A stretch of 64,000 nt of DNA from CBDHDN01 sp965261585. GTDB lineage: Bacteria > Pseudomonadota > Alphaproteobacteria > UBA6615. Made by a program: the position numbers and the translations under genes. Under the pieces are notes generated by a model. That model did not search any database, had not been told where the DNA came from, and was given only the letters and a program-made list of their open reading frames with translations. Below are positions 15,684 through 26,364 of the stretch, piece after piece. The stretch lies in NCBI GenBank assembly GCA_965261585.1, contig CBDHDN010000058.1:67949-131948 (forward strand), given 5' to 3'. Position 1 is the first letter of the stretch. Each line of letters opens with the position of its first letter.

Positions 15684-16721
15684 CTACGGCACGTAGTACT
15701 GCATCCCGAACCAGCGCCAGCGCCCATCGCCGGCCGGCACAGTGCAATTGATCCGGGCCCGCCCGGCGGCGAACGGCTCGTCGAGCCGGACCTCGACACG
15801 CGGGCCGAGCCGCTCGAGCCGGGTCTGCCCCTGGTCCGACGCAAAACACGCCAGGGCGCCGGGATTCGGGATCTCTCCGACCAGGGTGAAGCCGAAGGTC
15901 GGTGGGTTCACCCGCAGCGTCGGATCGCGCGGTGTCAGATCGCTGACAGCAAGCGGCAGCGTGCTGGCAACCAGCTGAAACCGCTCGAGGTCACCGAACG
16001 CCTCGTTGAGCGGGAACCGCGGCAGATAGTACGGGTCCGCGGTCGCATGGGTGACCCCGGAATGCTGGCCGAATGCCACGGCAAAGCCGATTTCGCGGAC
16101 GACCTCCTGGACCTCGGCGCTGGCCTCGCCGAACGGATAGGCGAAGTAATCCGGGGCCTGGCCGAGCTCCGAGACGAAGCGCTCGTTCGAACGCACTAGG
16201 TCGTCGCGGTTGCGGTTGGTCGAGTTGGCCGCCATGTGAAGGTGGCTCGCCGTCTGGCTGCCGATCGTCACACCCGCCGCCTGCAGCTCGCGGATCTGGT
16301 CCCAGCTCATGTAACGCTCGAAGCCGCGGTCGATCGCTTCCGTGGCGACGAACAGCGTAAATGGATAGCCGAGGCGCCGCAGCCGCGGCCAAGCTTCGGT
16401 GTAGGTCGACAGATAGGCATCATCGATCGTGATGCCGATGGTGCGGTCCGGCAGCGCCCGGCCATCGCGGATGGCGTCGACGATCTCGGGCAGCGGCAGC
16501 ACCGTGTAGCCACCCCGGGACAGCTCGTCGAGATGGGCCTCGAACTGATCGAGCTTGATGTTGGTCGACGGGTGGTCGTCTTCGCCGAACCGGTGATACA
16601 TGATGATCACGGCTGAATCGGCAGCGCCGGCGGCGGCGAGCGGCCATAGCACGGACAGCATGGTCGCCAGCACCAATGCGCCGTTTATGTCGAGAAATCC
16701 GGGCTTAGCTGGTCCGAACAT
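15684..16721 (-). CDS. Polysaccharide deacetylase (NodB homology)
   Basis: A 345-residue exported protein. A hydrophobic stretch at residues ~14-33 (GALVLATMLSVLWPLAAAGA) is a signal peptide. The NodB domain begins with AVIIMYHRFGEDDHPSTNI; the catalytic/metal Asp pair is in GITIDDAYLS. Motif 2 reads IGSQTASHLHM: the usual first metal-ligand His (H-T-x-S-H) is Gln here, while the second His is kept. A C-terminal extension of about 100 residues (after the TLPLAVSDLTPRDP stretch) is not part of NodB. The substrate is unknown, possibly an envelope polysaccharide. Confidence 0.82.
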   Translation of the reverse strand: MFGPAKPGFLDINGALVLATMLSVLWPLAAAGAADSAVIIMYHRFGEDDHPSTNIKLDQFEAHLDELSRGGYTVLPLPEIVDAIRDGRALPDRTIGITIDDAYLSTYTEAWPRLRRLGYPFTLFVATEAIDRGFERYMSWDQIRELQAAGVTIGSQTASHLHMAANSTNRNRDDLVRSNERFVSELGQAPDYFAYPFGEASAEVQEVVREIGFAVAFGQHSGVTHATADPYYLPRFPLNEAFGDLERFQLVASTLPLAVSDLTPRDPTLRVNPPTFGFTLVGEIPNPGALACFASDQGQTRLERLGPRVEVRLDEPFAAGRARINCTVPAGDGRWRWFGMQYYVP

Positions 16722-16947
16722 CGTCGCCTGCTCGTTGCATTGCAGACTGCCGACCGCAGCGAATGGACGAAGAGACTAGCGCTCCGGTCATGGTGGCGGC
16801 AAGCTCTCGCGCCAGTCTTATTGGTGCGGCGCCAACGTTTGCTTAACGGCGGCGATGGTGCGGCAATATGTCCCCAGCAGGCGCTGCGGCGTCACCAGGG
16901 CGCAGTGGGGTGGGGCGAGCGTGCGTGCTAAGTAACCGACGCATGGA

Positions 16948-17667
16948 TTGGCGCCGAATGCATACAGACAATTGAGAGTCCTCGCGTTCGACACGGCAAC
17001 GCGGGCCTGTTCGGCGGCCCTGTGGGCCGACGGCGCGGTGCGCAGCGCGCGGCGCGTCGCCATGGATCGGGGCCACGCGAGCGCGCTGATGCCGATGGTC
17101 CTGGGTGTGCTGAGCGCCTCGGCGACCGGCTTCGATGCGCTCGATGCGCTCGCCGTCACCGTTGGGCCGGGTACCTACACGGGCGTGCGGATCGGCCTCG
17201 CCACCGCACGCGGCCTGCGTCTGGCGGCGGCCAAGCCGCTCGTCGGGGTCTCCACCCTGGCCGCGGTCGCCTGGGCCGCGGCCGGCGCGGCGAGCACCGA
17301 TCGGACGATAGTCGTCGCGCTGGAGACCAAGCGCGCCGATCTCTACGTGCAGACCTTTGCTGCCGATCTGACGGCGTTGACACAGCCGGCGGCCTTGCTG
17401 CCCGGTCGCGCGGCGGCCGCCGTGCCGAACACGCCGTTGCTGGTCGCCGGCGACGGTGCGGAACGGCTGCTGGCCGCGCTGCTGCCGGGGATCGACGCAG
17501 TGACGGCGCCAGGCGCGGCGTTGCCTGATGCCGGCGACGTGGCCGCGCTTGCGGCCCACAGAATTGCCGGGGATCCGGCCGTGCTGCAGGGGCCGCCGCC
17601 GCGACCGCTCTACCTGCGCCCAGCGAGTGTGACCCGGCAGAAAGGCGGTGGCCGCGTGCGGCCATGA
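16948..17667 (+). CDS. tsaB: tRNA threonylcarbamoyladenosine biosynthesis protein TsaB
   Basis: Partner of TsaD and TsaE in t6A37 modification. The 239 residues start with an actin-like/HSP70 fold: RVLAFDTATRACSAAL near the N-terminus and the family signature VGPGTYTGVRIGLATARGLR. The frame has no ATG start; TTG at 16948 or TTG at 16972 are the options, the latter starting directly before RVLAFDTA. The gene overlaps rimI by four bases (ATGA), the usual tsaB-rimI pairing. Confidence 0.9.
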   Translation: MAPNAYRQLRVLAFDTATRACSAALWADGAVRSARRVAMDRGHASALMPMVLGVLSASATGFDALDALAVTVGPGTYTGVRIGLATARGLRLAAAKPLVGVSTLAAVAWAAAGAASTDRTIVVALETKRADLYVQTFAADLTALTQPAALLPGRAAAAVPNTPLLVAGDGAERLLAALLPGIDAVTAPGAALPDAGDVAALAAHRIAGDPAVLQGPPPRPLYLRPASVTRQKGGGRVRP

Positions 17668-18167
17668 CCGGCGTCATTGCGACCCGCCGCGTCGGGGTAG
17701 AGGCGGTGGAGATTCTGGCTGCGCTCCACCTGCAATGCCGGACCGCCGTCTATGAGGAGAGCTGGTCGGCGGACGCCATGGCCTCGATCTTGGGGCTGCC
17801 TGGCGTTGCTGCCCTGGTCGCCGGCGCCGGCGGGCCAGCGGTGGTCGGGCTGGCCGTGGTCCGTGCCGTGCCACTGGAGGCCGAGATCCTCACGCTCGGC
17901 GTCGCGCCGGTGGCGCGGCGGCGGGGTGTTGCGACCGCCTTGCTGCGCGGCATGATCGACGCGGCGGCCGCCGCCGGCGCCGCCTGCCTACTGCTCGAGG
18001 TTGCCGTCGACAACAGGCCGGCGCTGGCCCTCTATCGGCGCTATGGGTTCGCCCAGCTGGGGCGGCAGCGGGCCTATTATCGACGAACATCCGGCGGCCG
18101 TGTCGATGCTGTCGTGATGGCGAAGCAACTGGAATCCTATGAGGGTCATGTCAGCAAACCACAATGA
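17664..18167 (+). CDS. rimI: Ribosomal-protein-alanine N-acetyltransferase (RimI)
   Basis: A 167-residue GNAT acetyltransferase. The acetyl-CoA site is VAPVARRRGVATALLRGMID (R/Q-x-x-G-x-A type loop), followed by LLLEVAVDNRPALALYRRYG, the typical RimI C-terminal pattern. Its ATG overlaps the tsaB stop. It acetylates the N-terminal Ala of ribosomal protein S18 in model bacteria; the substrate here is inferred. Confidence 0.88.
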   Translation: MTGVIATRRVGVEAVEILAALHLQCRTAVYEESWSADAMASILGLPGVAALVAGAGGPAVVGLAVVRAVPLEAEILTLGVAPVARRRGVATALLRGMIDAAAAAGAACLLLEVAVDNRPALALYRRYGFAQLGRQRAYYRRTSGGRVDAVVMAKQLESYEGHVSKPQ

Positions 18168-18227
18168 AAACAGCGCAATACTTGGCCAGACAAAGAAAAA
18201 GCGACGTCGGTATCGTGCTGTCTTTTG

Positions 18228-18256
18228 TTGAAGTGACAAAGAAAAGTCCGTAGGAT
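18228..18256 (+). promoter_or_regulatory. Probable promoter for the mucR-like gene
   Basis: TTGAAG (18228-18233), 17-base spacer, TAGGAT (18251-18256), 35 bp before the mucR start, in an A+T-rich patch of the kind MucR/Ros proteins bind. Autoregulation is plausible but not shown. Confidence 0.4.
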
Positions 18257-18291
18257 CGGCGTTATTAGCGGGGGGAACTAGGCGCAGAAGA

Positions 18292-18696
18292 ATGGAAGAG
18301 CAGATTGGTGCAGCACGGCTGCGCGAAATGGCGGTGGCCATTGTTTCCGCCTATGTGTCGCGGAACACAGTGGCGTCGGAGGATCTGCCGCAGCTGATCA
18401 CCGACGCGTACGCAAGCCTGGCTGATCTGGCGGCAGGGGCCGCGGCCGAGCAGGCGCCGGTTCCCGCGGTGTCCGTCAAACGGTCGGTGACGCCCGACTA
18501 CATCGTCTGCCTGGAAGACGGCAAGAAACTGAAAATGCTGAAGCGGCATCTGAAGACCGTCTATGACCTGACGCCAGAGCAGTATCGTGAACGCTGGAAC
18601 CTGCCGGCCAGCTATCCACTGGTTGCTCCCAACTACGCCAAGCAGCGAAGCCGGCTGGCGAAGAAGATCGGCCTCGGCCGACGCGCCGCGTCCTGA
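18292..18696 (+). CDS. mucR: MucR/Ros family zinc-finger transcriptional regulator
   Basis: A 134-residue regulator. Residues ~60-120 carry the conserved Ros/MucR core: VTPDYIVCLEDGKKLKMLKR, then HLKTVYDLTPEQYRERWNLP and YPLVAPNYAKQRSRLAKKIG. The core has a single Cys (IVCLEDG), where classical Ros has Cys2His2; many MucR homologues likewise vary these ligands. Members control exopolysaccharide, motility and virulence genes. It stands between rimI and olsB and has its own likely promoter. Confidence 0.88.
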   Translation: MEEQIGAARLREMAVAIVSAYVSRNTVASEDLPQLITDAYASLADLAAGAAAEQAPVPAVSVKRSVTPDYIVCLEDGKKLKMLKRHLKTVYDLTPEQYRERWNLPASYPLVAPNYAKQRSRLAKKIGLGRRAAS

Positions 18697-18797
18697 GGCG
18701 CAACCTGATCCGCGACGGCGCCTGGGTTGCCGGCCGGTCGACAAACGCTCGCCACGATGTGAGCACGAGGCAAGCGTTGGGGGTGGGGGATCGGCAC

Positions 18798-19700
18798 ATG
18801 GGTAAACGGCAAGAGACGGTGTCGCAGCTGGATCCCACCTGCGACAACGATTGGTTCCCGGATCTGCGGGCCGGCAACCTGGCGATCCGGCTGGCGCAGA
18901 CGGCAGCCGATGTGGATGCGGTGCAGGCGCTGCGCTACCGCGTCTTCTATGACGAGATGACGGCGCGGCCGTCGCCGGAGATGTCGACCCGGCGGCGCGA
19001 CTTCGACCGGTTCGATGCGGTCTGCGACCACCTCGTCGTCTCGGACCTGACGCGCGGCAACAGTCCGGCGGCGGTCGTCGGCACCTATCGGCTGTTGCGC
19101 GGCAAAGTGGCGCGGCGCTATGGCCGGTTCTATTCCACCGACGAATACGACATCGACTGCCTGACGCACTACTCGGATGAGATACTCGAGCTGGGCCGCA
19201 GCTGCGTCGATGCGGACTACCGCACTTCGCCGACGATGCAGCTCCTGTGGCGCGGCATCGCCGCCTATGTCTTTCACTACGACGTAGCGCTGATGTTCGG
19301 CTGCGCCAGCCTGCCGGGGACGGACCCGCGCCGGCTCGCCTTGCCACTCAGCTACCTCTACCACTTCCACCTGGCGCCACCGGCGATCCGACCGCAGGCG
19401 GTTGCCGACCGCCGGGTCGCCATGGACCTGATGAAGCCGGCGACGATTAACCCGCGCGAGGCGTTGCTGGCGCTGCCGCCACTGATCAAGGGTTATCTGC
19501 GGCTCGGCGGCTTCGTCGGCGAGGGCGCCGTCGTCGACTATCAATTCAACACGACGGACGTCAGCATTGTCGTCAAGACCGACCTCGTGACCGAGCGGTA
19601 TCACCGCCATTATGAGCGGCGCGTCGGCAGCGGACGCGGCGATCCGCCGAAGGATTCCGTGAGGGCCAGGGGTGTCGACGACGGCGACCTCGCGCGCTGA
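18798..19700 (+). CDS. olsB: L-ornithine N-alpha-acyltransferase (OlsB)
   Basis: First step of ornithine lipid synthesis: transfer of a 3-hydroxyacyl chain from ACP to ornithine. About 300 residues of GNAT-like (COG3176) fold: DAVQALRYRVFYDEM near the N-terminus, VGTYRLLR, and ELGRSCVDADYRTSPTMQLL followed by LWRGIAAYV. The start ATG 18798 is preceded by GGGGGA; a GTG at 18759 would extend it by 13 residues. The stop lies 29 bases inside olsA, so the pair is coupled. Ornithine lipids are common in alphaproteobacterial membranes, especially under phosphate limitation. Confidence 0.88.
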   Translation: MGKRQETVSQLDPTCDNDWFPDLRAGNLAIRLAQTAADVDAVQALRYRVFYDEMTARPSPEMSTRRRDFDRFDAVCDHLVVSDLTRGNSPAAVVGTYRLLRGKVARRYGRFYSTDEYDIDCLTHYSDEILELGRSCVDADYRTSPTMQLLWRGIAAYVFHYDVALMFGCASLPGTDPRRLALPLSYLYHFHLAPPAIRPQAVADRRVAMDLMKPATINPREALLALPPLIKGYLRLGGFVGEGAVVDYQFNTTDVSIVVKTDLVTERYHRHYERRVGSGRGDPPKDSVRARGVDDGDLAR

Positions 19701-20583
19701 TCCGGACCTCGCGTCGTGCCAGCCCACGGTCGCCGGGTCGCCGCTGCTCGGCGCGACGCGGCTGGCCGGCTACGCAATCTGGACGATCGCCCTGATGCCG
19801 CTGCAGTTCGTCGCCGTACGGGCGCGGCTGCCGCTGGCCGGCCGATTGCCGCGATTCTACCACAGGACCTGCTGTGCCCTTCTCGGCATCCGGATCGAGG
19901 CGTTTGGCAAGCGCTCGCGAGCCCGGCCGACACTGTTTGTCGCCAACCATGTCTCCTACCTCGACATCGCGATTTATGGCTCGGTGCTCGAGGCCTCTTT
20001 CGTCGCCAAGCGGGAAGTCGCGCGGTGGCCGTTTTTCGGGCTGCTGGCGAAGCTGCAGCGTTCGGTGTTCATCGAGCGGAAGATCGGTGGGGCCCGCGGC
20101 TCGATCGCGGAGATGCAGCGGCGCTTGCGGGGCGGCGACAGCCTGATCCTGTTTCCCGAGGGTACGTCGGGCGATGGCAACACCGTGCTGCCGTTCCACA
20201 GCGCCCTGCTGGCCGCGGCCGCGACGATGGTCGATGGCGCGCCGGTGCCGGTGCAACCCTTGACCATCGCCTACACGCGGCTCGACGGGCTGCCGATTGG
20301 CCGTCACCTGCGGCCGTTCTTCGCGTGGTACGGCGACATGGACCTGGCGGGGCATCTGTGGCAGATGGTCGGGCTCGGCCGGGCCACCGTGACGGTGGTC
20401 TTCCACGAACCGGTGACGCTGCCCAAGTTGGGCTCGCGCAAGGCGTTGCGCGACCACTGCCACGCGGTCATCGCCAAGGGCCACTGCGAGGCATTGTCGG
20501 GCCTGCTGCAGCGCGGCCGCGGGCGTCGACGGCGGCTCGGCGGCGCTCGGCGCGCGCCAAAAACACCGTCCCCGCCAGCTTGA
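19672..20583 (+). CDS. olsA: Lyso-ornithine lipid O-acyltransferase (OlsA, PlsC family)
   Basis: Second step of ornithine lipid synthesis. 303 residues with an N-terminal membrane segment (YAIWTIALMPLQFVAV) and the acyltransferase motifs NHVSYLD (H-x4-D catalytic) and FPEGTSGDG. GTG start at 19672 within the end of olsB. The C-terminus is strongly basic (RGRGRRRRLGGARR). Its position after olsB supports OlsA rather than the phosphatidic-acid PlsC. Confidence 0.87.
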   Translation: MSTTATSRADPDLASCQPTVAGSPLLGATRLAGYAIWTIALMPLQFVAVRARLPLAGRLPRFYHRTCCALLGIRIEAFGKRSRARPTLFVANHVSYLDIAIYGSVLEASFVAKREVARWPFFGLLAKLQRSVFIERKIGGARGSIAEMQRRLRGGDSLILFPEGTSGDGNTVLPFHSALLAAAATMVDGAPVPVQPLTIAYTRLDGLPIGRHLRPFFAWYGDMDLAGHLWQMVGLGRATVTVVFHEPVTLPKLGSRKALRDHCHAVIAKGHCEALSGLLQRGRGRRRRLGGARRAPKTPSPPA

Positions 20584-20684
20584 CTCGGCCCCTGGGAATG
20601 CTTAGGTGTCGTTGAAGTATCAACCGGTATGGGGGACGAATCCGACGGCGCGGAAGTGAGCGCCGCGGCCGACGGCAAAGACGC

Positions 20685-22045
<1,361 letters not shown>

Positions 22046-22049
<4 letters not shown>

Positions 22050-23089
22050 CGGACACCGGCAGTCGCCAAGTTCAATTCGATGACAATACGCTGCTTCCCG
22101 CTCTATTCGGCCATCACGACGAGCATCTTGTCGAGATCGAGCGGCTGCTTGATGTCAAGCTCAGATATCGTGGCAATTGCCTGGAGATCGTCGGGCCCGC
22201 GGGCTCGCGGGCAACGGCCCGGCAGGCGATCGACGCGCTCTACCGGCGGCTCAAGCAGGGCGTCGACATGACCCAGGGCGAGGTGCAGGCCGCCGTCCGG
22301 CTCGCCGTGAGCAATGCGGGCGACACCGACAAGCTGACGATCCGCACGCGCAAGCGCAACATCTCGCCGCGCTCGTCGGCCCAGGCCGGCTATATCGAGG
22401 CGCTGGAGCGCGACGAGCTGGTATTCGGGCTGGGCCCGGCCGGCACCGGCAAGACCTATCTGGCCGTGGCGATGGCGGTCTCCATGCTGCTGCGTGGCAA
22501 GGTCGATCGCATCGTGCTGTCGCGACCGGCGGTCGAGGCCGGCGAACGGCTCGGCTTCCTGCCGGGCGACCTGCAGGAGAAGATCGACCCATATCTCAGG
22601 CCGCTCTATGACGCGCTCTATGACATGCTGCCGGCCGACCAGATCGCTAATCGGCTGGCCAGCGGCGAGATCGAGGTCGCGCCCCTCGCCTTCATGCGCG
22701 GGCGCACGCTGAGCGCCTCCTACATCATCCTCGATGAGGCGCAGAACACTTCGCCGATGCAGATGAAGATGTTCCTGACGCGCCTGGGCGAGAGCTCGCG
22801 CATGGCGGTGACCGGCGATTTGTCGCAGATCGATCTGCCGATAAGCGAAAAATCGGGCCTGCACGACGCCGTGGAGTTGCTTGACGGCGTCGCCGGCGTG
22901 ACACTCACCCACTTCACGGACGTTGATGTGGTGCGTCACGCGCTGGTTACGCGCATCGTCCAGGCCTACAACGGGCGCGACGCGCGTACGAACGCCGGTC
23001 GGAACGCCGGCCGGAACGTGGGTCGGAACGCTGGGCGGAACAACAGCAACGGCCGGCGAAAACGGTCGGAAGACGGCAATGCCTCCTGA
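22046..23089 (+). CDS. phoH: PhoH family ATPase (PhoL/YbeZ)
   Basis: A 347-residue PhoH-like ATPase, thought to act with YbeY in rRNA processing. Walker A is GPAGTGKTYLA and the DEAD-like box is ILDEAQNTSPMQMKMFLTRL. TTG start at 22046 overlaps the miaB stop. The C-terminus is odd: a run of NAGR/NVGR repeats (residues ~312-333, encoded at about 22985-23050 by a degenerate tandem repeat) that is basic, Asn/Arg rich and probably disordered. ybeY starts 11 bases before the stop. Confidence 0.93.
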
Positions 23090-23657
23090 TGGGGCGACGC
23101 CAGGCGACAGCGCGGAACCGGGCGACAGTCCGGGTGAAATTGGCCACGACGTTGCACTGACGATCAAGGCCGACGGCTGGCACGCTCTCGGCGGTGCCGA
23201 GGCGGCCTGCCTGGCCGCCGCGGTCGCCGCGTTGCGGGCGCTGGGTCCGGCGCGGGCCAGCGAGCTCAGCATCCTGTTGACCGACGACGCTGAAATGCGT
23301 GGCCTCAACCGCAGGTATCGCGGGCAGGATACGGCGACGAACGTGCTGTCATTCGCTGCTGCCGGGACGGTGGACGAAGCGCGGCCGGCGTTCCTCACCG
23401 GGGCCGGCAGGGTCCTTTTGGGCGACGTGGTGCTTGCCTACGAGACCGTCGCCGGCGAGGCCGCGGCGCAGGGCAAGACGATGCTGGACCACGTTCGGCA
23501 CCTGGTCGTTCACGGTACGTTGCACATCTTGGGTCACGACCACGAGGAAGCCGCCCAGGCACGGGCGATGGAGGCGGCGGAACGCCTCATCCTCGCCGGG
23601 CTCGACGTCGCCGATCCCTACGAGGCGGGCGACATGAGCGGCGGTCGGCAGGGATGA
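23079..23657 (+). CDS. ybeY: Endoribonuclease YbeY (16S rRNA 3' maturation)
   Basis: 192 residues with the zinc signature HGTLHILGHDH (H-x3-H-x5-H) preceded by MLDHVRHLVV, and the N-terminal motif GLNRRYRGQDTATNVLSF. The start ATG 23079 (MPPDGATPGD) overlaps the end of phoH; a longer frame reaching back to 22923 is just read-through of phoH in another frame. It ends in an ATGA overlap with the corC-like gene. Confidence 0.92.
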   Translation: MPPDGATPGDSAEPGDSPGEIGHDVALTIKADGWHALGGAEAACLAAAVAALRALGPARASELSILLTDDAEMRGLNRRYRGQDTATNVLSFAAAGTVDEARPAFLTGAGRVLLGDVVLAYETVAGEAAAQGKTMLDHVRHLVVHGTLHILGHDHEEAAQARAMEAAERLILAGLDVADPYEAGDMSGGRQG

Positions 23658-24565
23658 GCGAGTATTCGAAGAGCGCGACGAGCGGCGAGTATTTGTTCGC
23701 CCGCGGGCTCCGAACATGGTGGCGGTCGTTGCTGCGTGGACGCAACGGCGAAAACTCGGTGCGCGAGGCGATCGAGGAGCTCATCGAGGACAGCGACGAG
23801 TCCGACGGCGAGGCGATCGACGCCGACGAGCGGGCGCTGATCCACAACATCCTGAAGCTGCACGACCTCGCGGCCGAAGACGTCATGATACCGCGCGCCG
23901 ACATCATCGCCGCCGACGTGAGTACCTCGCTGCGCGAGATCGTCGACATCATGGCGCACGACGCGCATTCGCGCCTGCCGGTGTTTCGCGACAATCTGGA
24001 CGATGTCGTCGGCTTCGTGCACATCAAGGACGTGTTGGCCTGCCTCGGCCAGGATCAGGATGTTGAGATCAAGGACCTGGTACGCGACATCCTGTTCGCC
24101 GCACCATCGATCCGCGTCCTCGATCTGCTGCTGGAGATGCGCGCGAGCCGGGTGCACATGGCGATCGTCGTCGACGAGTTCGGCGGCGTCGACGGTCTGG
24201 TGACGATCGAGAACCTGGTCGAGGAGATCGTCGGCGAAATCGAGGACGAGCATGACGATGAGGGGCCGAGCGTCATCCAGCGTCCCGACGGCGTCATCGT
24301 CGCCGATGCCCGCACCGAGATCGAGGATCTGGAGAGCCTCGCCGGGCCCTTCGCCGCGGCGGAGGAGCGCGACGAGCTGGGCACGATCGGCGGCATCGTG
24401 TTCAAGCTGATCAACCGGGTGCCGCGCCGCGGCGAAGTCATTCAGCACCCATCGGGCGTCGAGTTCGAAGTCATCGACGCCGACGCGCGCCGCATCAAGC
24501 GGCTGAGCGTGCGGGTGCCATCGGAAATTCGCGAGCGAGCCGCTGTCGACCGAAACCAGCGCTAG
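23654..24565 (+). CDS. corC: CorC/HlyC family CBS-domain transporter-associated protein
   Basis: 303 residues: a CBS pair (EDVMIPRADIIAADVSTSLR to about residue 190, with RLPVFRDNLDDVVGFVHIKD) followed by a CorC_HlyC FAD-like C-terminal domain (GGIVFKLINRVPRRGEVIQH). There is no transmembrane DUF21 domain, so this is the soluble type linked to cobalt/magnesium efflux in enterics. ATGA overlap with ybeY; lnt follows. Confidence 0.9.
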   Translation: MSEYSKSATSGEYLFARGLRTWWRSLLRGRNGENSVREAIEELIEDSDESDGEAIDADERALIHNILKLHDLAAEDVMIPRADIIAADVSTSLREIVDIMAHDAHSRLPVFRDNLDDVVGFVHIKDVLACLGQDQDVEIKDLVRDILFAAPSIRVLDLLLEMRASRVHMAIVVDEFGGVDGLVTIENLVEEIVGEIEDEHDDEGPSVIQRPDGVIVADARTEIEDLESLAGPFAAAEERDELGTIGGIVFKLINRVPRRGEVIQHPSGVEFEVIDADARRIKRLSVRVPSEIRERAAVDRNQR

Positions 24566-24602
24566 CGTCGCCACTACGGACGCCGCCTGGCGCAGCGGGC
24601 TG

Positions 24603-26207
24603 GTGCGGATGCACGCGCGGCTGACCGCGCTGGCGGGCTGGCGGCGCTGCCTGGCGGCGACGGTGCTGGGTGCCCTGGCGGCGTTGGCGCTGCCGCCGTG
24701 GCATGTGGTCGTGCTGCTGGTGCCGGCGTTCGCGGGCCTGCTGTGGCTCGTCGAGGCGACGCCGCGCGGGCGGACAGCGTTCCTTGTCGGTTGGTGCTTT
24801 GGCTTCGGTCATTTCCTGGTCGGCGTGCACTGGGTCGGCAGCGCTTTGCTGGTCGATCCGCTGCGCCATTGCTGGCTGCTGCCGTTTGCAGTCGGCGGGC
24901 TGGCGGCGGGGCTCGGTTTGTTTCCCGCGGCAACCGTGCTCGCCTATCGTTGGCTGGCGCACCGTGGCGCGGTTTCCGGCGTCGGACGCGTTATCGCCTT
25001 CGCCGGGATCTGGACCGCCGCCGAATGGATGCGCGGCTGGATCTTCACCGGCTTTCCATGGAACCTGATCGGCTATTCCTGGGCCGGCAGCACGGCGGTG
25101 CTGCAGATCGCCTCCGTGATCGGGATCTACGGCCTGAGCCTGTTGACGATGATTGCGGCAACCATGCCGGCCGTGCTGGTACCGGTCCCGACGACGGCCC
25201 CAGGGACGGCCGCGACGACGGCCCCAGTGACGGCACGAGCGCCGCGCCGGGCGGTGCTGGCCGTTGCGCTCGCGACCCTGCTGCTGCCGGCGCTCCTGTG
25301 GGGCGGCGGCACGGCGCGGCTGGCGGCGGCGCCGGGACTGGGCACGGACGAGGTGCCGGATGTGCGTTTGCGGCTGGTTCAGGCCAACATCCCACAACAC
25401 CTGAAGTGGCAGCCGGATCTGCGGCGCGGTCATCTGCAGCGTCACGTGGCCATGAGCCGGCAGGAGGGCGCGCCGCCGCCGACGCATCTGGTCTGGCCCG
25501 AGACGGCGGTGCCGTTCTTCCTGTCGGTCGACGCGCCGGCGCGCGAGGCGGTGGCCGCAGCGATCCCGCCGGATGGGGTCCTGCTGACGGGCGCGCCGCG
25601 CACCGAGCCGGCGGCGGCCTCGGGCCGGCGGTTCTGGAATAGCATCCACGCGATCGACGGCGCCGGCAACATCCTCGCGACCTACGACAAGGCGCACCTC
25701 GTGCCGTTCGGCGAATATGCGCCGGCGCGCGGCATCCTGCCGATCGACAAGATCGTCACCGGTGCCGGCGACTTCACGCGTGGGCCGGGGCGGCGCACAC
25801 TGCACATCGACGGCCTGCCGCCGGTCAGTGCGCTTGTCTGCTATGAGGCGATCTTCCCGGGCGCCGTCGTCGATCGCCGCGACCGGCCGGACTGGATGCT
25901 CAACCTGACGAACGATGCCTGGTTCGGCAACAGCGCCGGGCCACGGCAGCACTTGGCGATCGCCCGCGTCCGGGCTGTCGAAGAGGGCCTGCCGCTGGTG
26001 CGCGCCGCCAGCACCGGCATTTCCGCCGTCATCGACCCCTACGGCCGCACGGTCGCGCAGTTGGGGGTCGGCGAGGCCGGCGTCGTCGACAGCGGGTTGC
26101 CGCGACCGGCCGGGCTGACGCCGTTCGCGCGACTCGGCAACCGGGTGCTCGCGGTCCTTGCCCTGGCGATTATCGCAACGACACTCGCCCTGCGCCAGCG
26201 CAGCTGA
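24603..26207 (+). CDS. lnt: Apolipoprotein N-acyltransferase
   Basis: Inner-membrane enzyme adding the third acyl chain to lipoproteins. 534 residues: six or so N-terminal membrane helices, then a nitrilase domain with the catalytic triad Glu (LVWPETAVPF), Lys (YDKAHLVPFGEY) and Cys (ALVCYEAIFPG). Between the helices a low-complexity linker (VPVPTTAPGTAATTAPVTA) is encoded by imperfect direct repeats at about 25185-25240. The start used is GTG 24603, 37 bp after corC; the frame stays open upstream, so the start is uncertain by up to a dozen codons. Confidence 0.93.
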   Translation: MRMHARLTALAGWRRCLAATVLGALAALALPPWHVVVLLVPAFAGLLWLVEATPRGRTAFLVGWCFGFGHFLVGVHWVGSALLVDPLRHCWLLPFAVGGLAAGLGLFPAATVLAYRWLAHRGAVSGVGRVIAFAGIWTAAEWMRGWIFTGFPWNLIGYSWAGSTAVLQIASVIGIYGLSLLTMIAATMPAVLVPVPTTAPGTAATTAPVTARAPRRAVLAVALATLLLPALLWGGGTARLAAAPGLGTDEVPDVRLRLVQANIPQHLKWQPDLRRGHLQRHVAMSRQEGAPPPTHLVWPETAVPFFLSVDAPAREAVAAAIPPDGVLLTGAPRTEPAAASGRRFWNSIHAIDGAGNILATYDKAHLVPFGEYAPARGILPIDKIVTGAGDFTRGPGRRTLHIDGLPPVSALVCYEAIFPGAVVDRRDRPDWMLNLTNDAWFGNSAGPRQHLAIARVRAVEEGLPLVRAASTGISAVIDPYGRTVAQLGVGEAGVVDSGLPRPAGLTPFARLGNRVLAVLALAIIATTLALRQRS

Positions 26208-26364
26208 GCGGCGGCGCGCCCGGCAGAAAGGCTTGACGGGGTTCGGCAAAGACTGCACAAACCGGGCCGATCGTCGCCGCATTCCGGCGCCGTCGAGGCC
26301 GTTTCCTCGGCGCTGCTTGCCGCGCCGGCAGCTCACGCGCAAATAAGCAGAAAGGGAGACGGAC

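Noticed and set aside
16740..16931. A 63-codon plus-strand frame between the deacetylase and tsaB
   Set aside because: Arg/Leu/Trp-rich with no recognisable domain, no ribosome-binding site; treated as non-coding.
24495..26342. Long minus-strand open frame opposite lnt
   Set aside because: Low-complexity Arg/Gln-rich translation antisense to a clear apolipoprotein N-acyltransferase.
26208..26364. A SAM riboswitch upstream of metK
   Set aside because: None of the SAM riboswitch core patterns I know was recognisable; only G+C-rich sequence and a ribosome-binding site.
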